A stretch of 64,000 bases of DNA from Hordeum vulgare subsp. vulgare (lineage: Eukaryota > Streptophyta > Magnoliopsida > Poales > Poaceae). The position numbers and the translations under genes are program-made. The stretch is taken from the NCBI RefSeq assembly GCF_904849725.1, contig NC_058521.1, positions 145,232,744-145,296,743 on the forward strand, written 5' to 3'. Below, one piece after another: positions 43,448 through 54,680 of the stretch. Under the pieces are notes generated by a model. It was given only the letters and a program-made list of their open reading frames with translations. It ran no database searches and had not been told where the DNA came from. Every line of letters starts with the position of its first letter. The first letter of the stretch is position 1.

Positions 43448-45950
43448 ACTCCCCCAAGCTTAAAACCTTGCTTGTCCTCAAGCAACTCAGTTGACAAACT
43501 GAAAGAGAAAGAAAAACTTTGACAGACTCTGTTTGATCTTGTTGTTGCAACTATGTCTAACTCGTAACCAGAATTTCAGCAAGATCACAAGTTAACCACA
43601 TAAGCTAGTGACATAAAGGTCTCACGGTAAACTAATATCAATGGCATAATCAGCTAGCGAGCAAATAATAATGAGTTTCAGATACCAACAATTCAATCAA
43701 AACGAGTATGAAGCAATACGAATAGATGGTATCTCGCTAGCTCTTTCTGAGACCGCAAAACATAAATCCAGAGCACCTTCAAAGATCAAGGGCTGACTAA
43801 ACATTGTAACTCATGGCAAAGATGATCTAGTCACATTCATACTCAACACAGTTAAAAGCAAAGCATAAAAACTACAGAGGTGCTCTCTAATTGGTGCTTT
43901 TATAAGAGGAGGATGACTCAACAGGAACATAAATAGACATGCCCTTCGCACAGGGAAGCATTGATTTGTAGAGGTGCCAGAGCTCAAGCTTTTAAAACAG
44001 AGATAATAATTTTGGGTGGCATGCTTCCATTGGCAACGCGATGACCATGAGTTTTCACCATCTTCCATGCTACACATATTACAGGCGGTTCCCAAACAGA
44101 ACAATAAAGTTTTGACTCCCCCACCAACGATCAATCACACTCCACGACTAGCCGAATCCTTGGGTGTCGTCCATACCAACAACAATCCAGGGGGAGTTTT
44201 GTTTGCAATTATATTTTTGATTTGATTTGAGCATGGAACTGGGCGTTCTGATTACCGGCCCCTTTCTCGTGAGTGATAGTGAATAAACACGTATCGAGGA
44301 TAAGACACCTAGCATCGAATATACTGACCACCCCTTGTCACCACATGAGCGGTTCGGGCATACAAAACAGATTATTATTTGAAGATTAGAGAGTGGCACA
44401 TGCAAATTTACATGGAACGGCAGGTAGATACCGCATATAGGTAGGTATGGTGGGCTCATATGGAACAACTTTGGGTTTATGGAAGTGGATACACAAGCAG
44501 TATTCCCGCTTAGTACAAGTGAAGGCTAGCAAAAGACTGGGAGGCGACCAACTAGAGAGCGACAACAGTCATCAATATGCATTGAAATTAACCAATGTTG
44601 AGTGCAAGCATGAGTTCTCAACATCTTCCACGCTACACATGCTATAGGCGGTTCCCAAACAGAAAACTAAAGTTTTGACTCCCCCACCACCAATCAATCA
44701 CACTCCACGGCTAGCCGAATCCTCGAGTACCGTCCATACCAACATCAATCCTGGGGGAGTTTTGTTTGCAATTATCTTTTCAATTTGAGCATGGAACTGG
44801 GAATTCCAATTACCGGCCCCTTTCTCGTGAATGATAGTGAATAAACACATATCGAGGATAACACGCCTAGCATGGAAGATACCAATAGCCCCCTGTCACC
44901 ACATGAGCGGTTCGGGCATGCAAAACAGATTATTTCTTGAAGGTTTAGAGAGTGGCACATGCAAATTTACTTGGAACGGCTGGTAGATACCGCATATAGG
45001 TAGGTATGGTGGACTCATATGGAACAACTTTGGGTTTATGGGTGTGGGTGCACAAGCAGTATTCCCGCTTAGTACAAGTGAAGGCTAGCAAAAGACTGGG
45101 AAGCGACCAACTAGAGAGCGACAACAGTCATCAAAATGCATTGAGATTAACTAACATTGAGTGCAAGCATGAGTAGGACATAAATCACCATGGACATGAA
45201 TATCATAGAGGCTATGTTGATTTTGTTTCAACTACATGCGTGAACATGCGCCAAGTCAAGCCACTTGAATCATTCAAAGGAGGATACCATCCTATCATAC
45301 TACAACACAGTCATCTCAACATTCATGTGGGCATCCAAGACAAACCATTATAAGCTCCTAGCTAAGTAACCATGGCATAAGCAACTATGATATCTAAGTT
45401 GTCATTGCAAACATGTTTATCTCACAACAAATCTTAATCAGGCATGATGAGCTAGTCATATTTACAAAAACAAAATAGATCGAGTTTATACCAGCTTTTC
45501 CAGGCTCAGCCACTTCATCATATACCATCATTTTTGCCTTTCACTTGCACGACCGAACGATGTGAACAATAATAAGAGTGCTCGTGCATTGGACTTAAGC
45601 TGGAATCTGTAGGCAAACACAAAGGAGAAGACAAAGTAATATGGCTCTTTAACAGATAAACAGGTATGCATGCGAGAGCCATTAAACATTGTAACCAATA
45701 TCTTCTACCTTGACCCAAATAAAAAGAAAACTATTTACACGGGAAAGCTCCCAACAAGCAAAAGAAGAAAAAGAAAATCTTTTTGGGTTTTCTCAAACTA
45801 GACAGACACACGAAAAGAAAACGAGAAAAAGAAATAAACTAGCATGGATGATACGGTGGCAAAGTGTGAACACCGACGAACAAAGTGAAAGCATAAGCAA
45901 GAATGTAAAGTCGGTGAGAAAACGTACTCCCCCAAGCTTAGGCTTTTGGC
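43448..45950 (-). other. Non-coding 3' region of F2
   Basis: It begins with the polypurine tract next to LTR2 and is homologous to the F1 and B 3' regions, with one large tandem duplication (44049-45170). No supported ORF. Confidence 0.8.
44049..45170. repeat. Two-copy tandem duplication, ~562 bp unit, in F2
   Basis: Unit 1 (44049-44611) and unit 2 (44612-45170) both start GAGTT(T/C)TCA(C/A)CATCTTCC and both end GAGTGCAAGCAT. Both include GCATGGAACTGGG and ACCGGCCCCTTTCTCGTGA. F1 and B carry this segment once. The two units differ at many positions, so they are not a very recent copy. Confidence 0.9.
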
Positions 45951-45960
45951 CTAAGTTGGT

Positions 45961-46755
45961 CTACTCCCAAGGAGGGAAATAACCAGCTCCGGGGTACTCC
46001 GGAGTGGACTGAGGATGCCACTGTTGTGTGAGCTCCTCTGGCTCCCACTGATAAACTGGCATCTGGTACTCGACTGGTGGCTCGGGCATGGGCACCTGTG
46101 GTTGGGCTAAGCCCCAATATGCGTAGATGTCCGAGGGCATAATAATGTACCTGCCTGCATGAAGATTGAACAAAGAAGGAGCACGCAAAGTAATAGTCTC
46201 ACGAGTACCCTGACTAAACACCAGGTTATTAATCATCCTTCTATTTATATCTCTATCAAGAAAGGCATGGAGAACCATGCTACCGTAATCTAGATATCTC
46301 TCGGGAAGAAGAATCTCTTCTTCCTCCTCCAGTCTAATAGGTATCTCAAAGTGTCTAGCAAGATGAGTAACATAGATACCTCCATAGACAATGCCCTTAG
46401 AACGGTTCGTGTCCAACCGTTGAGCTACTATAGCGCCCAAGCTATAAGTTTTATCGTTATAAAGGGCTTCGTGCAGGACCAGAAGATCTGGGGAACTAAG
46501 TGACCCAGCTTTCCCACGGCCAATCAAACATTTTCCCACAAATAGTGAGAAGTACCGAAGCAGGGGAAAATGAATGCTAGCTGCTCTAGCGCAAGACACT
46601 CCTCTCGCCTCTCCTACAACAATTGTATCGATGAAAGCTTCCAAGTCCCATGGATGAGGTTCATAAATATCCCCAACGTAAGGTAATTTACAAACATTGC
46701 AAAAATCCTGGAGTGACATGCGCTGGGGGATATCATAAAGTTTGAACTCAACCAT
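45961..46755 (-). CDS. ATHILA ORF-1-like protein of F2, divergent type, N-terminus probably missing
   Basis: An open frame of 264 codons from ATG (MVEFKLYDIPQRMSLQDFCN) to a stop at 45961. The family core is clear: SIHFPLLRYFSLFVGKCL, SLSSPDLLVLHEALYNDKTY, SLGAIVAQRLDTNRSKG, GGIYVTHLARHFEIPIRLE, YLDYGSMVLHAFLDRD. The C-terminus is Pro/Gln/Trp-rich (QPQVPMPEPPVEYQMPVYQW). It is much less like F1's and B's ORF-1 than those are to each other. The same frame is readable upstream of the ATG (FNFYPRKNPP), so the true start was probably further upstream and is lost; the MSKKNYHGGSSSK-type N-terminus is absent. Function unknown. Confidence 0.82.
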   Translation of the reverse strand: MVEFKLYDIPQRMSLQDFCNVCKLPYVGDIYEPHPWDLEAFIDTIVVGEARGVSCARAASIHFPLLRYFSLFVGKCLIGRGKAGSLSSPDLLVLHEALYNDKTYSLGAIVAQRLDTNRSKGIVYGGIYVTHLARHFEIPIRLEEEEEILLPERYLDYGSMVLHAFLDRDINRRMINNLVFSQGTRETITLRAPSLFNLHAGRYIIMPSDIYAYWGLAQPQVPMPEPPVEYQMPVYQWEPEELTQQWHPQSTPEYPGAGYFPPWE

Positions 46756-46969
46756 AGGAGGATTCTTCCTCGGATAGAAGTTAAAGCTTTGTACGAAGAT
46801 ATTAGTGAGGAGGAGGTAGAGTATAAGGCACTAGAGCAAACACTAATTGGACCAATGGAGGAGTAACTTACCAAGGAGTAATTTCCCCAAAATAGTTCGG
46901 AGATTGGTGATTTGAACAAAGAGATCGAAAATCCCAGCAAGAGGAGCAAGAACACGGGTCTGAGCTGCG

Positions 46970-47240
46970 AAACGATTTTTTCTGGAGGTAGGAGAACCAG
47001 ATGAGAGCAAGAATGAGTAGAGGGGCTACCTGTGGGCCCCACAAGCCTAGGTGGCACGGTCAAGGGGGGTACCCGCGCCATCAGGGCTTGTGGCCCACTG
47101 GTACAGCCCCCAAACAAGCTCTTTGTCTCAAAAATTCCAGAAAAAATCATACTTGATTTTGAGGACGGTCGGAGAACTTTTATTTTCGGGGTACTTTTCT
47201 ACCGGACGCTGCAACAGAAAGCAGGGAAAACTAAACTAAA
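46970..47240 (-). promoter_or_regulatory. Internal U3-like module of F2
   Basis: Inverted repeat at 47039-47093 (CCACAAGCC/GGCTTGTGG) and a CAGAAAAAATCG box at about 46974-46985, 54 bp away, as in F1 and B. Upstream in sense direction are GTTGCAGCGTCCGG and AAATAAAAGTTCTCCG. Confidence 0.55.
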
Positions 47241-47410
47241 TCTATCATTTTTCTTCTAAGCAACCTAAAGTGAAAGCTTGGAACAGAGGTTTGTGACTCC
47301 TCGATTCATCCATCTCATGGTCATCGAAACAAAATCCGTTAATGAGGTGGATCAAGTCTCCTCGACTAACCTTTTCGAATCGCAAAAGAAGACGGAGAAT
47401 TTTTGAATAG

Positions 47411-50108
47411 TCAGTAGGTTACCTCAATGGGGATGTGTATCTCCCCAACAAGCAAATCATACTTCATCTTGACACGAGGAATAGGGCATTCAAAGCTCCC
47501 AATAAGAATCGATGAAGTTTTTTCGATAGTATTGATGCAGTGTACTCGATATTGTTTCTTCGGAAAGTGCACCGTATGCTCATTACCGTTGACATGGAAA
47601 GTTGCATTGCCTTTGTTGCAATCAATAACAGCCCCTGCAGTGTTTAAAAAGGGTCTTCCGAGGATGATCGCCATGGTATCGTCCTCTGGAATATCCAAGA
47701 TAACAAAGTCTGTTAAGATAGTGACGTTAGCAACCACAACAGGCACGTCCTCGCAAATGCCGATAGGGAAAGCAGTTGATTTGTCGGCCATTTGCAGAGA
47801 GATTTAAGTGGGTGTCAACTTATCCAGTTCAAGTCTACGATAAAGAGAGAGAGGCATAATACTAACACCAGCTCCAAGGTCGCATAAAGCAGTTCTAACG
47901 TAGTTACCTTTAATGGAGCAAGGTATAGTGGGCACACCGGGATCACCTAGTTTCTTAGGAGTTCCACCCTTGAAGGTATAATTAGCAAGCATGGTGGAAA
48001 TCTCAACCTCAGGTATTCTCCTCTTATTAGTCACAATATCTTTCATGTACTTAGCATACGGAGACATTTTGAGCATATCTGTCAAACGCATTTGCAGAAA
48101 GACAGGTCTGATCATTTCAACAAATCGCTCAAAATCCTCATCATCCTTTTTCTTGGATGGTTTGGGAGGAAAGGGCATGGGTTTCTGAACCCATGGTTCC
48201 CTTTCTTTACCATGCTTCCTAGCAGCAAAGTCATTCTTATCGTATCTCTTATTCTTAGGCTGTGTGTTATCAAGATCAACAGGTTCAATCTCCACATCCT
48301 TATCATTGCAAGGTTGAGCATCTTCATGAACATCACTATTGATATTATCATTAGGCTCATGTTCATCACCAGATTGTGTTTCAGCATCAGAAATAGAGGC
48401 ATCCTTTGGACTCTCAGGGGTAGCAGCAACAGGGTTGCTAGCGTGCAGGTTCCTATCATCTTTCTTCTTCTTTCTAGGATGACTAGGTGCATCAGTGCTG
48501 ACTCCTTGAGAATCTTGTTCAATTCTCTTAGGATGACCCTCAGGATACAAAGGTTCCTGGGTCATTCTACTGCCTCTAGTAATGACTCTAACGGAATTTT
48601 CATTCAACTCATTGAGCAAGTCATTTTGAGCTTTAAGTACTTGTTCTACTTGAGTAGTAACCATAGAGGCGTGTTTACTCAGAAGCTTAAGATCAATGAC
48701 ATTTCTGTCCACACAATCACTTAAATGACTAAGCATACGAGCATTCTGTTCCAATTGTCTCCTAACATAATCATTGAAACTCTGTTGTTTGACAACAAAG
48801 TTATCAAATTCATCCTGGCATAAGCTAGCAGGTTTATCAAAAGTAATATCACTCTCATCAAACCTACGCAGAGAATTTACTTCTACTACCTGTATCAGGT
48901 TATCGAGACCATGGATCTCTTCGATAGGTGGTAGATTTTTGACATCTTCAGATTTAATGCCTTTCTCTCGCATAGATTTCTTGGCTTCTTGCATACCTTC
49001 AGGACTGAGGAATAGAATACCTCTTTTCTTCGGAGTTGGCTTAGGAGGTGGTTCGGGAATAGTCCAAGCATTCTCATTGCACAAGATGTTATTCAGTAGG
49101 ATTTCAGCTTGTTCTACGGTTCGTTCCCTAAAAACACAACCGGCACAACTATCTAGGTGGTCTTTGGAAGCATCGGTAAGTCCATTATAGAAGATATCAA
49201 GTATTTCATTCTTCTCAATAGGGTGATTAGGCAAAGCATTCAGTAGCTGGATGAGCCTCCCCCAAGCTTGTGGGAGACTCTCTTCTTCAGCTTGAGCAAA
49301 GTTGTATATTTCCTGCAAGGCAGCTTGCTTCTTATGGGCAGGGAAATATTTTTCACAGAAGTAGTAGACCATATCCTGGGGGCTACGCACACAACCAGGA
49401 GCAAGAGAAGTGAACCAGGTCTTAGCATCATCCTTTAGCAAGAAAGGAAACTGCTTGAGGATATAGTAGTGGCGGATCTTTTCCTCACTCGTGAATAGGG
49501 TGGCTATATCGTGAAGTTTGGTAAGATGGGATACAACCGTTTCAGACTCATAACCATGAAAAGGATACGATTCAACCAGAGTGATTAGCTCAGGGTCGAC
49601 AGAGAATTCACAATCCTTATCGATCACAAAGATAGGCAAAGTAGCAAACTTCGGGTCGTATTTCATCCCAGTGTTCAGAGATTTTTCTTTCCACTTGCGC
49701 AGTAATTTCTCAACATCATAGTATCCTCACACACAAGAAAGTAGCTATCGCTCCCTCCATAACATATCGTTCAGGCATAACACGCAATTCAGGCATAGTA
49801 GCAGGTTCTACTTCAATAGTATCAGCAGTTTCAGAAGTATCATCACATCTAGCAGCAACTCTAGCAATCTATGCATCAAGGAATGCACCTAGTGGCAAAG
49901 TAGTATCAAACATAGCATCATCAGGCAAAGTAGTATCAAGCATAGCATCATCAAGCAAAGGCGACATATCAAGATTTCTAACAGGAGGTGATGTCGCAAA
50001 CTTACTCATAACTGAAGGTGAATCAAGTGCAGAGCTAGATGGCAGTTCCTTACCTGTCCTCGTAGTTGAGGGCAAGACTTTAGTTCTTGGATCTATCGGA
50101 TTCCTCAT
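47411..50108 (-). pseudogene. gag-protease of F2
   Basis: It starts at ATG 50106-50108 (MRNPIDPRTKVLPSTTRTGK) and has a stop (TAG, 49869-49871) after GAFLDA. A frame-broken stretch (about 49680-49868) is followed by a 620-codon open part (47804-49666) with the gag core (HYYILKQFPFLLKDDAKTWF, EESLPQAWGRLIQL), KKRGILFLSPEGMQ and CDLGAGVSIM. TAA at 47804-47806 replaces the Glu codon of TPTEISLQ, and the same frame continues to 47411 with the end of the protease (ILGRPFLNT). It keeps the N-terminus that F1 has lost, and includes a 10-codon tandem duplication at 49894-49953. Confidence 0.9.
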
Positions 50109-50158
50109 AGTGATCAGCAGACGTAAATCCCAAGTGACTCAGAGAATATAGTTGTGCT

Positions 50159-50176
50159 TCCCCGGCAACGACGCCA
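50159..50176 (-). other. Primer binding site of F2 (tRNA-Asp type, one mismatch)
   Basis: TCCCCGGCAACGACGCCA on the plus strand; one base (A for G) differs from the tRNA-Asp 3' end. It sits 11 bp from LTR3. Confidence 0.88.
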
Positions 50177-50187
50177 AAAAATAGTCC

Positions 50188-51732
50188 TGATAACCCACAA
50201 GTGTAGGGGGTCGCAACTGTTTTCGAGGGTAGAGTATTCAACCCGAATTTATTGATTCGACTCAAGGGGAAGCAAAATAATATTCTCAAGTATTAGCAGT
50301 TGAGTTTTCAATTCAACCACGCGAGAAAGATTAGTGTCTGCAAGCAAAGTATCAGTAGCAAAGTGGTATGATAGCAACGGTGCTAGAAAAAGGTCTGTTG
50401 ACGGCAGACTATTCCTGACTTGTTGTATCAATGGCGCTAGAAAAGTCTTGCAACAGGTAACAGCAAAGTAACAAGTAACAGCAATAGTGACAGCACTAGC
50501 ATGTAACAGCAGTAGTGACAGCAGCAGCATGTAACAGCAGTAGTGACAGTAGCAGCAAGTAACAGCAGTAGTAATAGCAAAGTAACATAGCAAGGACCAG
50601 TAGTAAAAGACTCATAGGCAGTGGATCGGTGATGGATGATTATGCCGGATGTGATTCATCATGTAACAGATATAACACGGAGAGATATGTAACTAGCTCC
50701 CGTTCGTCAATCTAATGTAGGCATGTATTCCGTATGTAGTCATACGTGCTTAGGGAAAAGAACTTGCATGACATCTATTGTCCATCCCTCCCGTGGCAGC
50801 TGGGTCCTAATGGAAACTACGGGATATTAAGGTTCTCCTTTTAATAAAGAACCAGACCAACGCATTAACACTTGGTGAATACATGAACTCCTCATACTAT
50901 GGTCATCTCCGGGAGTGGTTCCGGCTATTGTCACTCCGGGGTTGCCGGGTCAGAGCACATAGTAGGTGACTACAACTTGCAAGATAGGATCTAAAACACA
51001 CATATATTGGCAACAACATAATAGGTTCAGATCTGAAATCATGGCACTCGGGCCCAAGTGACAAGCATTAAGCATGGCAAAGTAGTAGCAACATCAATCT
51101 CAGAACATAGTGGATACTAGGGATCAATCCCCGTCAAAACTAACTCGATTACATGATAGATCTCATCCAACTCATCACCGTCCAACAAGCCTACGATGAG
51201 ATTACTCACGAACGGTGAAGAGCATTATGGAATTGGCGATGGAGGAAGGTTGATGATGACGATGGCAACGATCTCCCCTCTCCGGAGCCCAGAACGGACT
51301 CCAGATCTGCCCTCCAGATGAAGAACAGGAGGTGGCGGCGCCTCCGTATCGTAAAACGCGATGAATCCTTCTCTCTGATTTTTTCCGAGTGAAACGGAAT
51401 ATATAGAGCTGAGTTTGGAGGCGGTGGAGCCTCATGGGCCCCACAAGCCTGGTTGGTGCGGCCTGGGGGGGTTGCCGCGCCACCTGGGCTTGTGGCCCAC
51501 TAGCTCACCCCCTCTGGTGGATCTTTGCGTAGGTATTTTTCATTAATTCAAGAAAAATTCTCCATAAATTTTTAGGTCATTCCGAGAACTTCTATTTCTA
51601 CACAAAAACAACACCATGGCAATTCTACTGAAAATACCGTTAGTCTGGGTTAGTTCCATTCAAATCATGCAAATTAGAGTCCAAAACAAGGGCAAAAGAG
51701 TTCGGAAAAGTAGATACGACGGAAACGTATCA
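50188..51732 (-). repeat. LTR3 of composite F (1545 bp)
   Basis: On the plus strand it starts TGATAACCCACAAGTG and ends GAAACGTATCA, i.e. the B-type LTR. It is more distant from LTR1/LTR2 than they are from each other. Inverted repeat at 51441-51495 and TATATAG at about 51400. Element E resumes at 51733 (CTGTCGCTATTGACTG). Confidence 0.9.
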
Positions 51733-54680
51733 CTGTCGCTATTGACTGCTGCTGCCGCTGAGGCTTGCTGTTGTCGCTGTTGCCTGTTGCTTGTTGTTGT
51801 TGCTTGCTGTTGTTGCTTGTTGTCGCTGCTTCTTGTTGCCTCATGCCATGCCTGCTGCTGTCGCTGTTGCATGTCTGCTTGCTGTTGCCTGCTGCTGCAT
51901 CCGCTGCATGCTGTTGTCGCCGCCGACCGTTGTCGTGTCTCCTTGTTGCTTTGAGATGAACTAGTTGGGGTTGGTCATTTCGATGCGTAGGTGTATATTT
52001 TGTGCCAGTTATATTGGACCACGCAAGTGTGAGTTGACCATGTGCCTCTACTACCGTCGCGAAGAATCGTGTACCACTACGCCAAGTGTACGACTACCGT
52101 TGACAAGATCGCGAGTACCACTACTTCCACGACGACCACGACGACCTATGATCACACCGCAATGACTCGAACCGCTCCGATATGCACGCTTCGAAGGTAT
52201 ACCATTGGAACGTTGTCGTGAACCGAGCGCATGTGATGTATGAGTTGTAACCTATGCTTATACCATTTATGTTGCCCGTTGCACGTTTCCCCTCTTTTGT
52301 TGTGCCCCCGACACATGGGAACCCGATAAACGGGATCACCCCATCATTATTTGGCATGACACGCACGTGCTCCCTATTCGTTGGCACTGGTATCTCCTCA
52401 AGTTTTCGGGACCGGAACGTTGCCGTGGCATCGTTTACGTTTTGCCACCATGGTTCCCTTTCGTTCGCCAAGTCGACACATGCTTCTTTTCCTTCTTTCC
52501 ACTGTTGTTATGAACTCGCATGCATGGCACATTCATGGCATAATTTCTTGTGTTGCATGTTTCTTGTAACGTAGCGACGTTCAAAGTCCCATGTGTTAAG
52601 CGACTAGGATGTCATGTAGAATCACCTGCTTCACCTCTTGCCATGTGAAACAACATTTAATATTGCGTGTCAATAACCAGGAGTGAACTAAATAATTAAA
52701 CGTGGAGTCTCGTCAATATACAAATCGTTGCATATCGAGCTTCACTTAATGTGTAGTGTTTGCGTGAGGTGAATTGCCATGCCATCCCTTGCATTATTGA
52801 TATGATCATGCATCATATTAGGTCGTGCTTCATGTCGTGCATTTGCCATGGTGAATATTTGTGTTGATGCTTGTTCCGGTTTGCTCCATCTCGATAAAGT
52901 TCCGCAAGCGTGTCGGTATGTGAGGATCCGTTCGACTATGTCGGTTCGTCTGCTTCATGAAGTCATTCTTCTTCCAAGCGGGATCTTAGGCAAGATGACC
53001 ATTTCTCGAGATACCATTATTATCATTGCCATTCTAGTTTTATCGCTTCTGTCGATTATGTCTCGTTGCCTGCCACATGTTAAATATCAGCCTCTCAACA
53101 ATGCCATGAAAACCCTCAACCTGTTCAACCTAGCAAACCACTCATTGGCTATGTTACCGCTTGCTTAACCATGTGTTAGCGTTGCTAGTTGCAGGTGTAG
53201 TTCCTTCCATGTGACAACATGGGTTCCTTGTTATATCACCATATTAATTGCTATTTAATTTAATGCACCTATATACTTGGTAAAATGTGGAAGGCTTGGC
53301 CTTTCTAGCCTGGTGTTTTGTTCCACCTTTGCCCCCTTAGTTTCGGCTACCGGTGTTATGTTCCATAATTGAGGGCTCCTAACACGATCGGGGTTGTTAT
53401 GGGGACCCCCTTGATAATTTGTTTTAGATTAAAGCTGGTCTAGCAAGGCCCAAAACTGGTACTACATTTGCCCAACATAATAATTCTTTTAATACTAAAA
53501 TGCATAGGGAGTTAGCGCTACCCGAGGAGTAATTCTACATAATACAGGGAGGGCCAGTGCTGATGGTGCTGGTCCAAAACAGAGCAGCTTACTAACGCTA
53601 CCCGAGGCAACTTGGCGTTTGGCGTGGTAACCATCGCTCATTCGTCGTGTCCTGAGAACGAGATACGCGGCTCCTATCGGGATCATCGACACGTCGGGCG
53701 GCCTTGCTGGATTAGTTTTACCTTTGACGAGATATCTTGTGCATCGGGATTCCGGTGATGCTTTGGGTAATCTTAGAGTTGAGGTTTTCCACTAAGGAAT
53801 CTGACGAGATCGCGAGTGTCGTGATCTAGGATTTCTATGCGGCTTGTGGTAATTTGTGATGGACTAGTTGGAGAACCCCTATAGGGTTAAATCTTTTGGA
53901 AAGCCGTGCCCGCGGTTATGTGGCAACGTGGAAACTTTGTTTAACACTAGTTCTAGATAACTTGAAGTAACTAAATTAAAATATGCCAACCGTGTGCGTA
54001 ATCGTGACTGTCTCTTTCGTGAGTTCCTTCTCCAATCAAGGATATGGTGGGGTTATGTCTAACGTAGGTAGGTGTTGAAGATCATTCATTTGATCATCAG
54101 TAGTCACGTCTGCTATCGTAGATCTTCCCCCTCTTATTTCTTGTACTTGTAATTTTAGCCACCAAATATATGCTTAGTCGCTGCTGCAACCTCACCACTT
54201 AACCATGCCTCACCCATTAAGCTTTGCTAGTCTTGATACCTTTGGAAATGAGATTGTTGAGTCCCTTGTGGCTCACAGATTACTACAAGACCAGTTGCAG
54301 GTACATGTAAACGTTATTTGATGCGAGCGCGTTGATTGTTCATTTGGAGTTGCTTCTTCTTCTTCTTCATCATCGATCTAGGATGGGTTCCAGGCCGGCC
54401 GCCTGGGATAGCAAGGATGGACGTCGTTCTTCTTTTCTCGTTTGTTTTTCGTCCGTAGACGGATCCTGCTCTTCTTCATGATGTTAATGTATTGTACTGA
54501 TGTGACTCTGGTGTAGCTTGTGGCGAGTGTAAGCCAATTTCTATATATATATATATATATCTTATTTTCAGTACATGTACTTGTAACGATATCCATTCTT
54601 GCAAAACGACGAGATGCGCTTCTATCCCTGACGAGGCCCTCGTGCTAAATTGAGGATAGGGTCGCGTCTTGGGCGTGACA
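51733..54680 (+). repeat. 5' LTR of element E, second part
   Basis: It aligns with 59343-59411 and 60964-63799 of the 3' LTR. It starts with an imperfect TTG/CTG-rich tract (51733-51935), includes a (TA)n microsatellite (54542-54560) and ends TCTTGGGCGTGACA at 54680. No supported ORF. Confidence 0.9.
54542..54560. repeat. (TA)n microsatellite in element E 5' LTR, 19 bp
   Basis: About 9.5 TA units; the 3' LTR counterpart has 57 bp. Confidence 0.95.

Larger units (their letters stand above)
32043..51732 (-). mobile_element. Composite F: three LTRs and two internal domains of Sabrina-like elements
   Basis: The order on the plus strand is LTR1 (32043-33753), internal F1 (33754-40112), LTR2 (40113-43447, holding S3), internal F2 (43448-50187), LTR3 (50188-51732). 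All are in minus orientation. Each internal domain has its polypurine end at an LTR on the left and its tRNA-Asp primer site next to an LTR on the right. LTR1 and LTR2 share an unusual end (TGCTGCTAGCAG.. on the plus strand) and nearly equal length (1711 and 1709 bp without S3); LTR3 has the B-type end (..TTATCA). Neither domain has RT or integrase. Confidence 0.9.

Noticed and set aside
44049..45170. Repeat with two similar units considered as CRISPR-like or satellite array
   Set aside because: Only two long, divergent units; not a short-repeat array and not a satellite.
51616..51959. Cys/Leu-rich plus-strand frames in TTG/CTG repeats (also 59094-59414 and 60950-61144)
   Set aside because: Trinucleotide-rich low-complexity sequence at the LTR3/E junction and in E's LTR; not coding.
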